In this document: positions 1 to 12,559 of the stretch, in pieces | Layout: each line of letters begins with the position of its first letter | Position numbering within the stretch: position 1 is the stretch's first letter | Assembly: GCF_029227915.1 (NCBI RefSeq) | Contig: NC_079875.1 | Coordinates: 30,817,501-30,881,500 of the forward strand | Length of the DNA: 64,000 bases | Source of the DNA: Hydractinia symbiolongicarpus | Taxonomy: Eukaryota; Cnidaria; Hydrozoa; Anthoathecata; Hydractiniidae | Direction: 5' to 3' | Notes under the pieces: generated by a model | Told to the model about the DNA's origin: nothing | Database searches by the model: none | What the model saw: the letters and a program-made list of their open reading frames with translations, nothing else | Translations under genes and position numbers: made by a program

Positions 1-3000
1 TAGGGTCGACAACCTCGTCCCAGTTTCTATGTATTTTGGCCGTAAAATTGATAAACGAGGCATTTCAAAGTGACCAGTGCCATCTATTTGCGATTTTTCG
101 CATTGATACAGGATAATTGTTGGTTAGGGTCGACAACTTCGTCTCAGGTTCTATGTATTTTAGCCGTATAATTGATAAACGAGGCATTTCAAAGTAACGA
201 GTGTCATGTACTTGCGATTTTTCGTTTTGATACAAGATAATTGTCATTTAGGGTCGAGTACCTTGTCTCAGGTTCTATATATTTTAGCCGTAAAATTGAT
301 AAACGAGGCATTTAAAAGAGATAAATGTCTCACATATATGCGATTCTTCGTGTTGATACAAGATAATTGTCATTTGGGGTCAACAACGTCTCAGGTTCCA
401 TATATTTTAGTCGTAAATTTGATAAACGAGGCATTTTAAAGTGACGAGTGTCATGTACTTGCCATTTTTAGCATTGACACAAGATAATTGTCATTCAGGG
501 TCAACAACCTCGTCTCAGGTTCTATATATTTTAGCCGTAAAATTGATAAACGAGGCATTTAAAAGAGACAAATGTCTCACATATTTGCGATTCTTCGTGT
601 TGATACAAGATAAATGTCATTTGGGGTCAACAACGTCTCAGGTTCTGTATACTTTACTCGTAAAATTGATAAACGAGGCATTTCAAAGTGACGAATGTCA
701 TGTACTTGCCATTTTTAGCATTGACACAAGATAATTGTCATTCAGGGTCAACAACCTCGTCTCAGGTTCTATATATTTTAGCCGTAAAATTGATAAACGA
801 GGCATTTAAAAGAGACAAATGTCTCACATATTTGCGATTCTTCGTGTTGATACAAGATAAATGTCATTTGGGGTCAACAACGTCTCAGGTTCTGTATACT
901 TTACTCGTAAAATTGATAAACGAGGCATTAAAAGTGACCAGTGTCATGTATATGCAATTTTTCGTATTGATACAAGATAATTGTACCTTAGGGTCAGCAA
1001 CGTCTCAGGTTTTCTATATTTTAGCCGTAAAATTGATAAACGAGGCATTTAAAAGAGACAAATGTCTCATATATTTGCGATTCTTCGTGTTGATACAAGA
1101 TAATTGTCATTTAGGGACGACAATCTCGTCTCAGGTTCAATATATTTTAGTTGTAAAATTGATAAACGAGGCATTTCAAAGTAACGAGTGTCATGTACTT
1201 GCGATTTTTCGTTTTGATACAAGATAATTGTCATTTAGGGTGGAGTACCTTGTCTCAGGTTCTATATATTTTAGCCGTAAAATTGATAAACGAGGCATTT
1301 AAAAGTGACCAGTGCCATGTATTACCGATTTTTCGCATTGATACAGGATAATTGTTGCTTAGGGTCGACAACCTCGTCTCAGGTTCTATGTATTTTAGCC
1401 GTATAATTGATAAACGAGGCATTTCAAAGTAACGAGTGTCATGTACTTGCGACTTTTCTTATTGACACAAGATAATTGTCATTTAGGGTCGAGTACCTCG
1501 TCTCAGGTTCTATATATTTTAGTTGTAAAATTGATAAACGAGGCATTAAAAGTGACCAGTGTCATGTATTTGCAATTTTTCGTATTGATACAAGATAATT
1601 GTCATTTAGGGTCGACAACCTCGTCCCAATTTCTATGTATTTTGGCCGTAAAATTGATAAACGAGGCATTTCAAAGTGACCAGTGCCATCTATTTGCGAT
1701 TTTTCGCATTGATACAGGATAATTGTCGGTTAGGGTCGACAACTTCGTCTCAGGTTCTATGTATTTTAGCCGTATAATTGATAAACGAGGCATTTCAAAG
1801 TAACGAGTGTCATGTACTTGCGATTTTTCGTTTTGATACAAGATAATTGTCATTTAGGGTCGAGTACCTTGTCTCAGGTTCTATATATTTTAGCCGTAAA
1901 ATTAATAAACGAGGCATTTAAAAGAGATAAATGTCTCACATATTTGCGATTCTTCGTGTTGATACAAGATAATTGTACCTTAGGGTCAGCAACGTCTCAG
2001 GTTTTCTATATTTTAGCCGTAAAATTGATAAACGAGGCATTTAAAAGAGACAAATGTCTCATATATTTGCGATTCTTCGTGTTGATACAAGATAATTGTC
2101 ATTTAGGGACGACAATCTCGTCTCAGGTTCAATATATTTTAGTTGTAAAATTGATAAACGAGGCATTTCAAGGTGACGAGTGTCATGTATTTGCAATTTT
2201 TTGTATTGATACAAGATAATTGTACCTTAGGGTCAGCAACCTCGTCTCAGGTTCTATATATTTTAGCCGTAAAATTGATAAACGAGGCATTTAAAAGAGA
2301 CAAATGTCTCACATATTTGCGCTTCTTCGTGTTGATACAAGATAAATGTCATTTGGGGTCAACAACGTCTCAGGTTCTGTATATTTTTCTCGTAAAATTG
2401 ATAAACGAGGCATTTCAAACTGACGAGTGTCATGTACTTGCCATTTTTAGCATTGATACAAGATATTGTCAATTAGGGTCAACAACCTCGTCTCAGGTTC
2501 TATGTATTTAAGCCGTAAAATTGATAAACGAGGCATTTAAAAGAGACAAATGTCTCACATATTTGCGATTCTTCGTGTTGATACAAGATAAATGTCATTT
2601 GGGGTGAATAACGTCTCAGGTTCTATATATTTTACTCGTAAAATTGATAAACGAGGCATTTCAAAGTGACCAGTGTCATGTATTTGTAATTTTTCGTATT
2701 GATACAAGATAATTGTACCTTAGGGTCAGCAACGTCTCAGGTTCCATATATTTTAGTCGTAAAATTGATAAACGAGGCATTTTAAAGTGACCAGTGCCAT
2801 GTATTTGCGATTTTTCGTATTGATACAGGATAATTGTCAATTAGGGTCAACAACTTCGTCTCAGGTTTTCTATATTTTAGCCGTAAAATTGATAAACGAG
2901 GCATTTAACAGAGACAAATGTCTCATATATTTGCGATTCTTCGTGTTGATACAAGATAAATGTCATTTGGGGTCAACAACGTCTCAGGTTCTGTATATTT

Positions 3001-6000
3001 TAGTTGTAAAATTGATAAACGAGGCATTTCAAAGTGACCAGTGTCATGTATTTGCAATTTTTCGTATTGATACAAGATAATTGTACCTTAGGGTCAGCAA
3101 CGTCTCAGGTTCCATATATTTTCGTCGTAAAATTGATAAACGAGGCATTTCAAAGTGACCAGTGCCATCTATTTGCGATTTTTCGCATTGATACAGGATA
3201 ATTGTCGGTTAGGGTCGACAACTTCGTCTCAGGTTCTATGTATTTTAGCCGTATAATTGATAAACGAGGCATTTCAAAGTAACGAGTGTCATGTACTTGC
3301 GATTTTTCGTTTTGATACAAGATAATTGTCATTTAGGGTCGAGTACCTTGTCTCAGGTTCTATATATTTTAGCCGTAAAATTGATGAACGAGGCATTTAA
3401 AAGAGATAAATGTCTCACATATTTGCGATTCTTCGTGTTGATACAAGATAAATGTCATTTGGGGTCAACAACCTCTCAGGTTCTGTATATTTTAGTTGTA
3501 AAATTGATAAACGAGGCATTTCAAAGTGACCAGTGTCATGTATTTGCAATTTTTCGTATTGATACAAGATAATTGTACCTTAGGGTCAGCAACCTCGTCT
3601 CAGGTTCTACATATTTTAGCCGCAAAATTGATAAACGAGGCATTTAAAAGAGACAAATGTCTCACATATTTGCGATTCTTCGTGTTGATACAAGATAAAT
3701 GTCATTTGGGGTCAACAACATCTCAGGTTCTGTATACTTTACTCGTAAAATTGATAAACGAGGCATTTCAAACTGACGAGTGTCATGTTCTTGCCATTTT
3801 TAGCATTGATACAAGATAATTGTCAATTAGGGTCAACAACCTCGTCTCAGGTTCTATGTATTTAAGCCGTAAAATTGATAAACGAGGCATTTAAAAGAGA
3901 CAAATGTCTCACATATTTGCGATTCTTCGTGTTGATACAAGATAAATGTCATTTGGGGTCAACAACGTCTCAGGTTCTGTATATTTTAGTTGTAAAATTG
4001 ATAAACAAGGCATTTCAAAGTGACCAGTGCCATGTATTTGCAATTTTTCGTATTGATACAAGATAATTGTACCTTAGGGTCAGCAACGTCTCAGGTTTTC
4101 TATATTTTAGCCGTAAAATTGATAAACGAGGCATTTAAAAGAGACAAATGTCTCATATATTTGCGATTCTTCGTGTTGATACAAGATAATTGTCATTTAG
4201 GGACGACAATCTCGTCTCAGGTTCAATATATTTTAGTTGTAAAATTGATAAACGAGGCATTTCAAGGTGACGAGTGTCATGTATTTGCAATTTTTTGTAT
4301 TGATACAAGATAATTGTACCTTAGGGTCAGCAACCTCGTCTCAGGTTCTATATATTTTAGCCGTAAAATTGATAAACGAGGCATTTAAAAGAGACAAATG
4401 TCTCACATATTTGCGCTTCTTCGTGTTGATACAAGATAAATGTCATTTGGGGTCAACAACGTCTCAGGTTCTGTATATTTTTCTCGTAAAATTGATAAAC
4501 GAGGCATTTCAAACTGACGAGTGTCATGTACTTGCCATTTTTAGCATTGATACAAGATATTGTCAATTAGGGTCAACAACCTCGTCTCAGGTTCTATGTA
4601 TTTAAGCCGTAAAATTGATAAACGAGGCATTTAAAAGAGACAAATGTCTCACATATTTGCGATTCTTCGTGTTGATACAAGATAAATGTCATTTGGGGTG
4701 AATAACGTCTCAGGTTCTATATATTTTACTCGTAAAATTGATAAACGAGGCATTTCAAAGTGACCAGTGTCATGTATTTGCAATTTTTCGTATTGATACA
4801 AGATAATTGTACCTTAGGGTCAGCAACGTCTCAGGTTCCATATATTTTAGTCGTAAAATTGATAAACGAGGCATTTTAAAGTGACCAGTGCCATGTATTT
4901 GCGATTTTTCGTATTGATACAGGATAATTGTCAATTAGGGTCAACAACTTCGTCTCAGGTTTTCTATACTTTAGCCGTAAAATTGATAAACGAGGCATTT
5001 AAAAGAGACAAATGTCTCATATATTTGCGATTCTTCGTGTTGATACAAGATAATTGTCATTTAGGGACGACAATCTCGACTCAGTTTCTATAAGTTTTAG
5101 TTGTAAAATTGATAAACGAGGCATTTCAAAGTAACGAGTGTCATGTACTTGCGACTTTTCTTATTGATACAAGATAATTGTCATTTAGGGTCGAGTACCT
5201 CGTCTCAGGTTTTATATATTTTAGCCTGAAAATTGATAAACAAGACATTCAAAAGAGACAAATGTCTCATATATTTGCTATTCTTCGTGTTGATACAAGA
5301 TAATTGTCATTTAGGGTCAACAACCTCGTCTCAGGTTCCATTTATTTTAGTCGTATAATTGCTAAACGAGGCATTTCAAAGTGACGAGTGTGATGTATTT
5401 GCGATTTTTCGTATTGGTACAAGATAATTGTCATTTAGGGACGACAAGCTCGTTAAAGTTTCTATATATTTTAGCCGTAAAATTGATAAACGAGGCATTC
5501 AAAAGAGACAAATGTCTCATATATATGCGATTCTTCGTGTTCGTACAAGATATGTGCCATTTAGGGTGGACACCCTCATCTAAGTTTCTATATATTTTAG
5601 TCGTAAAATTGATAAACGAGGCACTTAAAAGAGACAAATGTCTGATATTCTTGCCATTTTTCCTACTGATATAAGATAATTGTTATTTAGGGACGACAAC
5701 CTCGTCTCAGTTTCTATAAGTTTTAGTTGTAAAATTGATAAACGAGGCATTTCAAAGTGACGAGTGTCATGTATATGCGACTTTTCGTATTGATACAAGA
5801 TAATTGTCATTTAGCGTCGACAACCTCGTCCCAGTTTCTATGTATTTTGGCCGTAAAATTGATAAACGAGGCATTTCAAAGTGACCAGTGCCATCTATTT
5901 GCGATTTTTCGCAATGATACAGGATAATTGTCGGTTAGAGTCGACAACTTCGTCTCAGGTTCTATGTATTTTAGCCGTATAATTGATAAACGAGGCATTT

Positions 6001-9000
6001 CAAAGTAACGAGTGTCATGTACTTGCGATTTTTCGTTTTGATACAAGATAATTGTCATTTAGGGTCGAGTACCTTGTCTCAGGTTCTGTATATTTTAGCC
6101 GTAAAATTGATAAACGAGGCATTTAAAAGAGATAAATGTCTCACATATTTGCGATTCTTCGTGTTGATACAAGATAAATGTCATTTGGGGTCAACAACGT
6201 CTCAGGTTCTGTATATTTTAGTTGTAAAATTGATAAACGAGGCATTTCAAAGTGACCAGTGTCATGTATTTGCAATTTTTCGTATTGATACAAGATAATT
6301 GTACCTTAGGGTCAGCAACGTCTCAGGTTCCATATATTTTCGTCGTAAAAGTGATAAACGAGGCATTTTAAAGTGACCAGTGCCATGTATTTGCGATTTT
6401 TCGCATTGATACAGGATAATTGTTGCTTAGGGTCGACAACCTCGTCTCAGGTTCTATGTATTTTAGCCGTATAATTGATAAACGAGGCATTTCAAAATAA
6501 CGAGTGTCATGTACTTGCGACTTTTCTTATTGATACAAGATAATTGTCATTTAGGGTCGAGTACCTTGTCTCAGGTTCTATATATTTTAGTTGTAAAATT
6601 GATCACCGAGGCATTAAAAGTGACCAGTGTCATGTATTTGCAATTTTTCGTATTGATACAAGATAATTGTCATTTAGGGTCGACAACCTCGTCCGAGTTT
6701 CTATGTATTTTGGCCGTAAAATTGATAAACGAGGCATTTCAAAGTGACCAGTGCCATCTAGTTGCGATTTTTCGCATTGATACAGGATAGTTGTCGGTTA
6801 GGGTCGACAACTTCGTCTCAGGTTCTATGTATTTTAGCCGTATAATTGATAAACGAGGCATTTCAAAGTAACGAGTGTCATGTACTTTCGATTTTTCGTT
6901 TTGATACAAGATAATTGTCATTTAGGGTCGAGTACCTTGTCTCAGGTTCTATATATTTTAGCCGTAAAATTGATAAACGAGGCATTTAAAAGAGATAAAT
7001 GTCTCACATATTTGCGATTCTTCGTGTTGATACAAGATAAATGTCATTTGGGGTCAACAACGTCTCAGGTTCTGTATATTTTAGTTGTAAAATTGATGAA
7101 CGAGGCATTTCAAAGTGACCAGTGTCATGTATTTGCAATTTTTCGTACTGATACAAGATAATTGTACCTTAGGGTCAGCAACGTCTCAGGTTCCATATAT
7201 TTTAGTCGTAAAATTGATAAACGAGGCATTTTAAAGTGACCAGTGCCATGTATTTGCGATTTTTAGTATTGATACAGGATAATTGTCAATTAGGGTCAAC
7301 AACTTCGTCTCAGGTTTTCTATATTTTAGCCGTAAAATTGATAAACGAGGCATTTAAAAGAGACAAATGTCTCACATATTTGCGATTCTTCGTGTTGATA
7401 CAAGATAAATGTCATTTGGGTTGAACAACGTCTCAGGTTCTATATATTTTACTCGTAAAATTGATAAACGAGGCATTTAAAAGTGACAAGTGTCATGTAC
7501 TTGCCATGTTTAGCATTGATACAAGATAATTGTCATTTAGGGTCGACAAGCTCGTCCCAGTTTCTATGTATTTTAGCCGTAAAATTGATAAACGAGGCAT
7601 TTCAAAGTGACCAGTGCCATGTATTTGCGATTCTTCGTGTTGATACAAGATAATTGTCATTTAGGGACGACAAGCTCGTTAAAGTTTCTATATATTTTAG
7701 CCGTAAAATTGATAAACGAGGCATTCAAAAGAGACAAATGTCTCATATACATGCGATTCTTCGTGTTCGTACAAGATATGTGCCATTTAGGGTGGACACC
7801 CTCATCTAAGTTTCTATATATTTTAGTCGTAAAATTGATAAACGAGGCACTTAAAAGAGACAAATGTCTGATATTCTTGCCATTTTTCCTACTGATATAA
7901 GATAATTGTTATTTAGGAACGACAACCTCGTCTCAGTTTCTATAAGTTTTAGTTGTAAAATTGATAAACGAGGCATTTCAAAGTGACGAGGGTCATGTAT
8001 ATGCGACTTTTCGTATTGATACAAGATAATTGTCATTTAGCGTCGACAACCTCGTCCCAGTTTCTATGTATTTTGGCCGTAAAATTGATAAACGAGGCAT
8101 TTCAAAGTGACCAGTGCCATCTATTTGCGATTTTTCGCATTGATACAGGATAATTGTCGGTTAGGGTCGACAACTTCGTCTCAGGTTCTATGTATTTTAG
8201 CCGTATAATTGATAAACGAGGCATTTCAAAGTAACGAGTGTCATGTACTTGCGATTTTTCGTTTGATACAAGATAATTGTCATTTAGGGTCGAGTACCTT
8301 GTCTCAGGTTCTATATATTTTAGCCGTAAAATTGATAAACGAGGCATTTAAAAGAGATAAAAGTCTCACATATTTGCGATTCTTCGTGTTGATACAAGAT
8401 AAATGTCATTTGGGATCAACAACGTCTCAGGTTCTGTATATTTTAGTTGTAAATATGATAAACGAGGCATTTCAAAGTGACCAGTGTCATGTATTTGCAA
8501 TTTTTCGTATTGATGCAAGATAATTGTACCTTAGGGTCAGCAACGTCTCAGGTTCCATATATTTTAGTCGTAAAATTGATAAACGAGGCATTTTAAAGTG
8601 ACCAGTGCCATGTATTTGCGATTTTTCGTATTGATACAGGATAATTGTCAATTAGGGTCAACAACTTCGTCTCAGGTTTTCTATATTTTAGCCGTAAAAT
8701 TGATAAACGAGGCATTTAAAAGAGACAAATGTCTCATATATTTGCGATTCTTCGTGTTGATACAAGATAATTGTCATTTAGGGACGACAATCTCGACTCA
8801 GGTTCAATATATTTTAGTTGTAAAATTGATAAACGAGGCATTTCAAGGTGACGAGTGTCATGTATTTGCAATTTTTTGTATTGATACAAGATAATTGTCA
8901 TTTGGGGTCAACAACCTCGTCTCAGGTCACATATATTTTAGTCGTAAAATTGCTAAACAAGGCATTTCAAAGTGACGTGTATTTGCGATTTTTCGTATTG

Positions 9001-10313
9001 ATACAAGATAATTGTCATTTAGGGTCAACAACCTCGTCTCATGTTTTATATATTTTAGCCTGAAAATTGATAAACAGGGCATTCAAAAGAGACAAATGTC
9101 TCATATATTTGCTATTCTTCGTGCTGATACAAGATAATTGTCATTTAGGTCGACAATCTCGTCTCAGGTTCCATTTATTTTAGTCGTAAAATTGATAAAC
9201 GAGGCATTTAAAAAAGACAAATGTCTGATATATTTGCCATTTTTCGTATTGATACAAGATATTTGTCATTTAGGATCAACAACCTCGTCTCAGGTTTTAT
9301 ATATTTTAGCCTGAAAATTGATAAACAAGGCATTCAAAAGAGACAAATGTCTCATATATTTGCTATTCTTCGTGTTGATACAAGATAATTGTCATTTAGG
9401 GTCAACAACCTCGTCTCAGGTTCCATTTATTTTAGTCGTATAATTGCTAAACGAGGCATTTCAAAGTGACGAGTGTGATGTATTTGCGATTTTTCGTATT
9501 GGTACAAGATCATAGTCATTTAGCGTCAACAACCTCGTCTCAGGTTCTATGTATTCTAGCCGTATAATTGATAAACGATGCATTTCAAAGGGACGAGTGT
9601 CATGTATTTGCGATTTTTCGTATTGATACAAGATAATTGTCATTTAGGGACGACAACTTCGTCTGGACTTCAATATATTTTAGCCGTAGAATTGATAAAC
9701 GAGGCATTTTAAAGAGTTAAGTGTCTCATATATTTGCGATTTCCGTCTTGATACAGGATAATTGTCATTTAAGGTCGACAAACTTATCCCTGGTACTATA
9801 TGTTTTAACCGTAGAATTGAGAAACCAGTCATTTCAAAGCGACGAGTGTTATATATTTGCGATTTTTCGTATTGTTACAGAATAAATGTCACTTAGAGTC
9901 GACGACTTCGTCTCAGGTTCAATATATTTTTGCTGTAGATAAACGAGACATGTAAAAGAGAGGAGTGTGTCATATTTTCGATTTTTCTATTGATACGATA
10001 TAATTGTCATATAGATTCGACAACCTCGTCTCAGTTTCTATATATTTTAGCCGTAGGATTGATAAAAGAGGCATTTCAAAAAGACAAGTGTCTCACATAT
10101 TAGCGATTTTTCGTATTGATCCAGGATAATTGCATTTAGGGTCGACAACCTCGTCTCAGGTTCAATATATTTAATCCGTAGAATTGATAAATGAGTCATT
10201 TCAAAGTGACGAGTGTCATTTATTTGCGAATTTTCGTATTGGTACTGGGTAATTGTCATTTAAGATCGACAACCTCGTCTGAGTTTCTATATAATTTGGC
10301 CATAGAATTGATA
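1..10313 (+). repeat. Satellite array A, ~124-bp units (about 83 copies)
   Basis: Head-to-tail units of 121-124 bp. Landmarks in order are GATAAACGAGGCATTT, a short dyad, TTGCGATTTTTCGTATTGATAC, AAGATAATTGTCATTTAGGG, CAACCTCGTCTCAGGTTC and ATATATTTTAGCCGTAAAATT. Two unit types tend to alternate: A with AGAGACAAATGTCTCA and B with AGTGACGAGTGTCATG. This gives a dimer of ~247 bp. Larger blocks also repeat inside the array, with offsets of 2094 bp (about 1926-2940 against 4020-5030) and 2226 bp (about 5381-6060 against 7607-8290). Units after about 9.4 kb are visibly more diverged, as expected at an array edge. ORF-like runs of up to 179 codons come from units that happen to be multiples of three. 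Confidence 0.97.
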
Positions 10314-10548
10314 AACACGGTGGTAATATTCTTTCCATTTTCTCCCATTTGCAGCAATTGCGTAACATATGTTTCTCCGAAAAACCAGTATTCGATTTTT
10401 TCTACAGGTTATTATTTTAAGCGACGAAAAATCATCGGTCCCGTAGCTTCTAAGTAATTGACCTCACTTTCTGTATTCGTAGTTTAGAAGCGGTTCATTT
10501 TCATTTGTGCTGGCCAGCTAAGCTACTGAAAAGCTACTAAACGCAAGA

Positions 10549-11012
10549 ATGGGTTCTGGACGAAATAGCAATTTCTGGACTGATTTGGAATTAAAATTAG
10601 GTACCTTCGAGCGCCATTGGTTTCATGGTGTAGCAAGTGATGTTAAGAAAGGCTATTGTATGAATAGTTCTATGTGGTGTTGAAAAACTGATAGGCAATC
10701 AATTGTAGGTCCCATGATAGTTACTTACGAGAAATAGGTGCACGTATGTTAGTTCCTCCAGTTACATTGTTTGTACCTTGACAGATCATGCGTTACTTAG
10801 TCTGTCTTTGCAAAAATTATGGGGCAGAAGTAGAGTGTGTTCTGCCAAAAAGTAAAAATAAAAAAGGCCAAAAAATAGTAATCTTTTTATAAAATGTAAC
10901 TAGTGCCTTAAAGATATTTAATCCTGTACGTTTTCATGGGACTAACTATCTTGTATTGAATATGCACATAGCCTTTCGAAAGTATTGTTTTATATTCAAC
11001 GGACACTGCTGA
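10549..11012 (+). pseudogene. Broken copy of an unidentified ~170-aa repeat-associated protein
   Basis: The reading frame starts well (Met-Gly-Ser-Gly-Arg-Asn, then FWTDLELKLGTFERHWF), but a deletion shifts it to a stop about 40 codons in, just after the Cys-Met-Asn-Ser-Ser motif. A second internal deletion of about 36 bp removes a segment present in the 37-kb relative. The C-terminal part (matching the relative's PVTLFVPW through FNGHC end) is still recognisable in another frame. I do not recognise the family. The predicted ancestral protein has no obvious signal peptide; a Lys-rich stretch (SKNKKGQK) lies near two thirds of its length. It follows the satellite edge by about 235 bp and precedes a SINE on the other strand. 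It could be a cargo ORF of a mobile element or a host gene fragment. Confidence 0.6.
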
Positions 11013-11322
11013 TGGCTTTGTTGTTGACACCCATGTGCAGTCATTAATGCTTCATTGTGCTCAAACAGTAACAGCGGCAGAAGTATAGTTAGTATAGCTA
11101 AATTGTTCGTAGCTTCACATTTCAAGGAACAATAAATATTGTATATTGTTTGCGTAGCGTTGCTTATTTATAGCTAGTAGTTATTTAGTAGTTGTAAACT
11201 ATTTAGTTTGGGTTTATGTGAGATTGACTATTTGAGCTTTATCCAATTTGTTGTCTACTTATCCATTTTGGAAAAACAACAGTCTGAAAACAATCCTTGT
11301 TTGAATTATAAGCTATTTTTTA

Positions 11323-11652
11323 ATCATCATTCATCATCATTCTCGGCTTAACGTCCGTTTTCCATGCTAGCATGGGTTGGACGGGGTATATTAATGACCC
11401 TCTTCCAATCTGATCTAGACTGTGTTACATTTAAACTCAACTTCCTCTGTGTCAAGTCTGTCCTTATAACCTCCTGCCAAGTCTTTCTCGGTCTACCTCT
11501 GGGCTTTGCCCCAGGAACTATCAAATCTCTAACACTTATAAAGTTAAAATATAAATGGCATTTTATATGTAAAAATAAGTATTTTCCCTGTCCAGGATTC
11601 GAACCCAGGTCTCTCATTTGTACGAGTGTCATTCCATTAGACCAACAGGGCC
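11323..11652 (-). mobile_element. Composite SINE: tRNA-derived head, LINE-derived tail, GATGAT-type end
   Basis: Read on the minus strand. The head (about 11652-11580) is tRNA-like: acceptor arms CCCTGT/ACAGGG, an A-box-like TGGTCTAATGG and a B-box GGTTCGAATCC. The anticodon arm has collapsed to a loop too short for a working tRNA. The following ~200 bp read as the C-terminal end of a LINE ORF2: PRGRPRKTWQEVIRTDL, then DWKRVI, then RPTHASMENGR and a stop. The element ends in an ATC/ATT-rich microsatellite (11323-11343). Borrowing a LINE 3' end is typical of SINEs that use a partner LINE's machinery. No target-site duplication was found. Confidence 0.8.
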
Positions 11653-12559
11653 TTAATACAAAAACAATTTTCTAGTTGTACAGGTTAGTCCAATAAAAGA
11701 CATATTTCAATAAATATTTTGCAATATCAGGATTTTGGTGCAACAATACAATGTGTATTTGAAAGTAAAAAGCAACAACAGGTTGACTGCGCGTAAAAGT
11801 AAAAAATACTATATAATGTATTGTCTTTGTTGTTGTTAAATGCTCTTCCTCTATGTATCAATTGAAATGTCATTGGAAATTCTGGAACAAAAAATCAAAG
11901 CTGATTGTAATTTTAACTTATTTTCCTGTATGTTTTAGTATTTTATATAAAAATAGGAAAAAAAGAAAGCTGATAGAATAAATTATATGTACCTTTTGAT
12001 TGATAACTACCCTCTGAAATGTGCCAGAAGGCTTGTATAAATATATTCCATTTATATTATATACTAACTGTAACATATAAACCATTAATTGGGCTATGTG
12101 AACACAACACAACCCAAGGGTTCCTTCTGGTATTTTCTATTTCACATTTTTATTTACTCATTGAGACATTAAAGAATTATTCTAATAATTTTGTGTGAAT
12201 ACATTTTTGTGCAAATAGTGGAAATAAAAAAGTTTAAAGAAATTATGGTGCAATTATTAAAAGCCAAATGTTAATTTCCCTATGTGAACAGTACATTATC
12301 TATATTGTTACGAGAGTGTAGTTTAATTCAAAACAGCAGGATCATTTTACAGGTCTTTGCAGATGCAGGGTCATACCCTCTCTATACATAAATCATAGCT
12401 ACACAATCTGACTTTGACGAGCTGACCCCAGACACCTAGATTATAAAAATGGTTCTAGAAAGTGAGTTGTGAAGTAATTCCTAGTTGAGGGAAACTATTA
12501 TTCCATTACCCACACTAGTTTATCCAATGATTGTACTTGATATATTTGTTTTTTAGGTT
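11653..12559. other. AT-rich non-coding stretch
   Basis: About 900 bp with no supportable gene. It is AT-rich and has short ORFs only on the complement, with no splice context or family resemblance. The first ~300 bp are shared with the 38.5-kb block, so they belong to the duplicated unit. Confidence 0.6.

Larger units (their letters stand above)
10316..11950 (+). repeat. Unknown-gene + SINE block, copy 1
   Basis: This block starts at ACGGTGGTAATATTCTTTCC directly after the last satellite unit and matches 37126-38790 in the same orientation with moderate divergence. It holds an upstream region, the broken ~170-codon gene and the minus-strand SINE. Because the SINE sits at the same place in both loci, the block was copied after that SINE inserted. 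Compared with the 37-kb copy it has lost about 12 bp and about 36 bp inside the gene. Confidence 0.85.

Noticed and set aside
206-9063. Many ORFs of 60-179 codons on both strands inside the satellite (for example 688-1227 with repeats of KLINEAFKRDKCL)
   Set aside because: They arise because some units are 123 bp and so keep frame. The usual 124-bp and 247-bp periods shift it, both strands are equally open, and endings fall wherever unit length changes. No start context, splice sites or codon bias support coding.
1-10313. CRISPR array
   Set aside because: Units are contiguous ~124-bp repeats without unique spacers, no cas genes are present, and the surrounding DNA is eukaryotic.
11580-11652. 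Functional tRNA gene on the minus strand (B-box GGTTCGAATCC, A-box TGGTCTAATGG)
   Set aside because: The anticodon stem encloses a loop of only about four bases, so no proper seven-base anticodon loop exists. The sequence continues into a LINE-derived tail, as in a SINE.
11364-11675. 103-codon plus-strand ORF across the SINE (also at 27200 and 38217)
   Set aside because: It is the reverse complement of the LINE-derived coding tail plus the tRNA-like head. The meaningful frame is on the minus strand.
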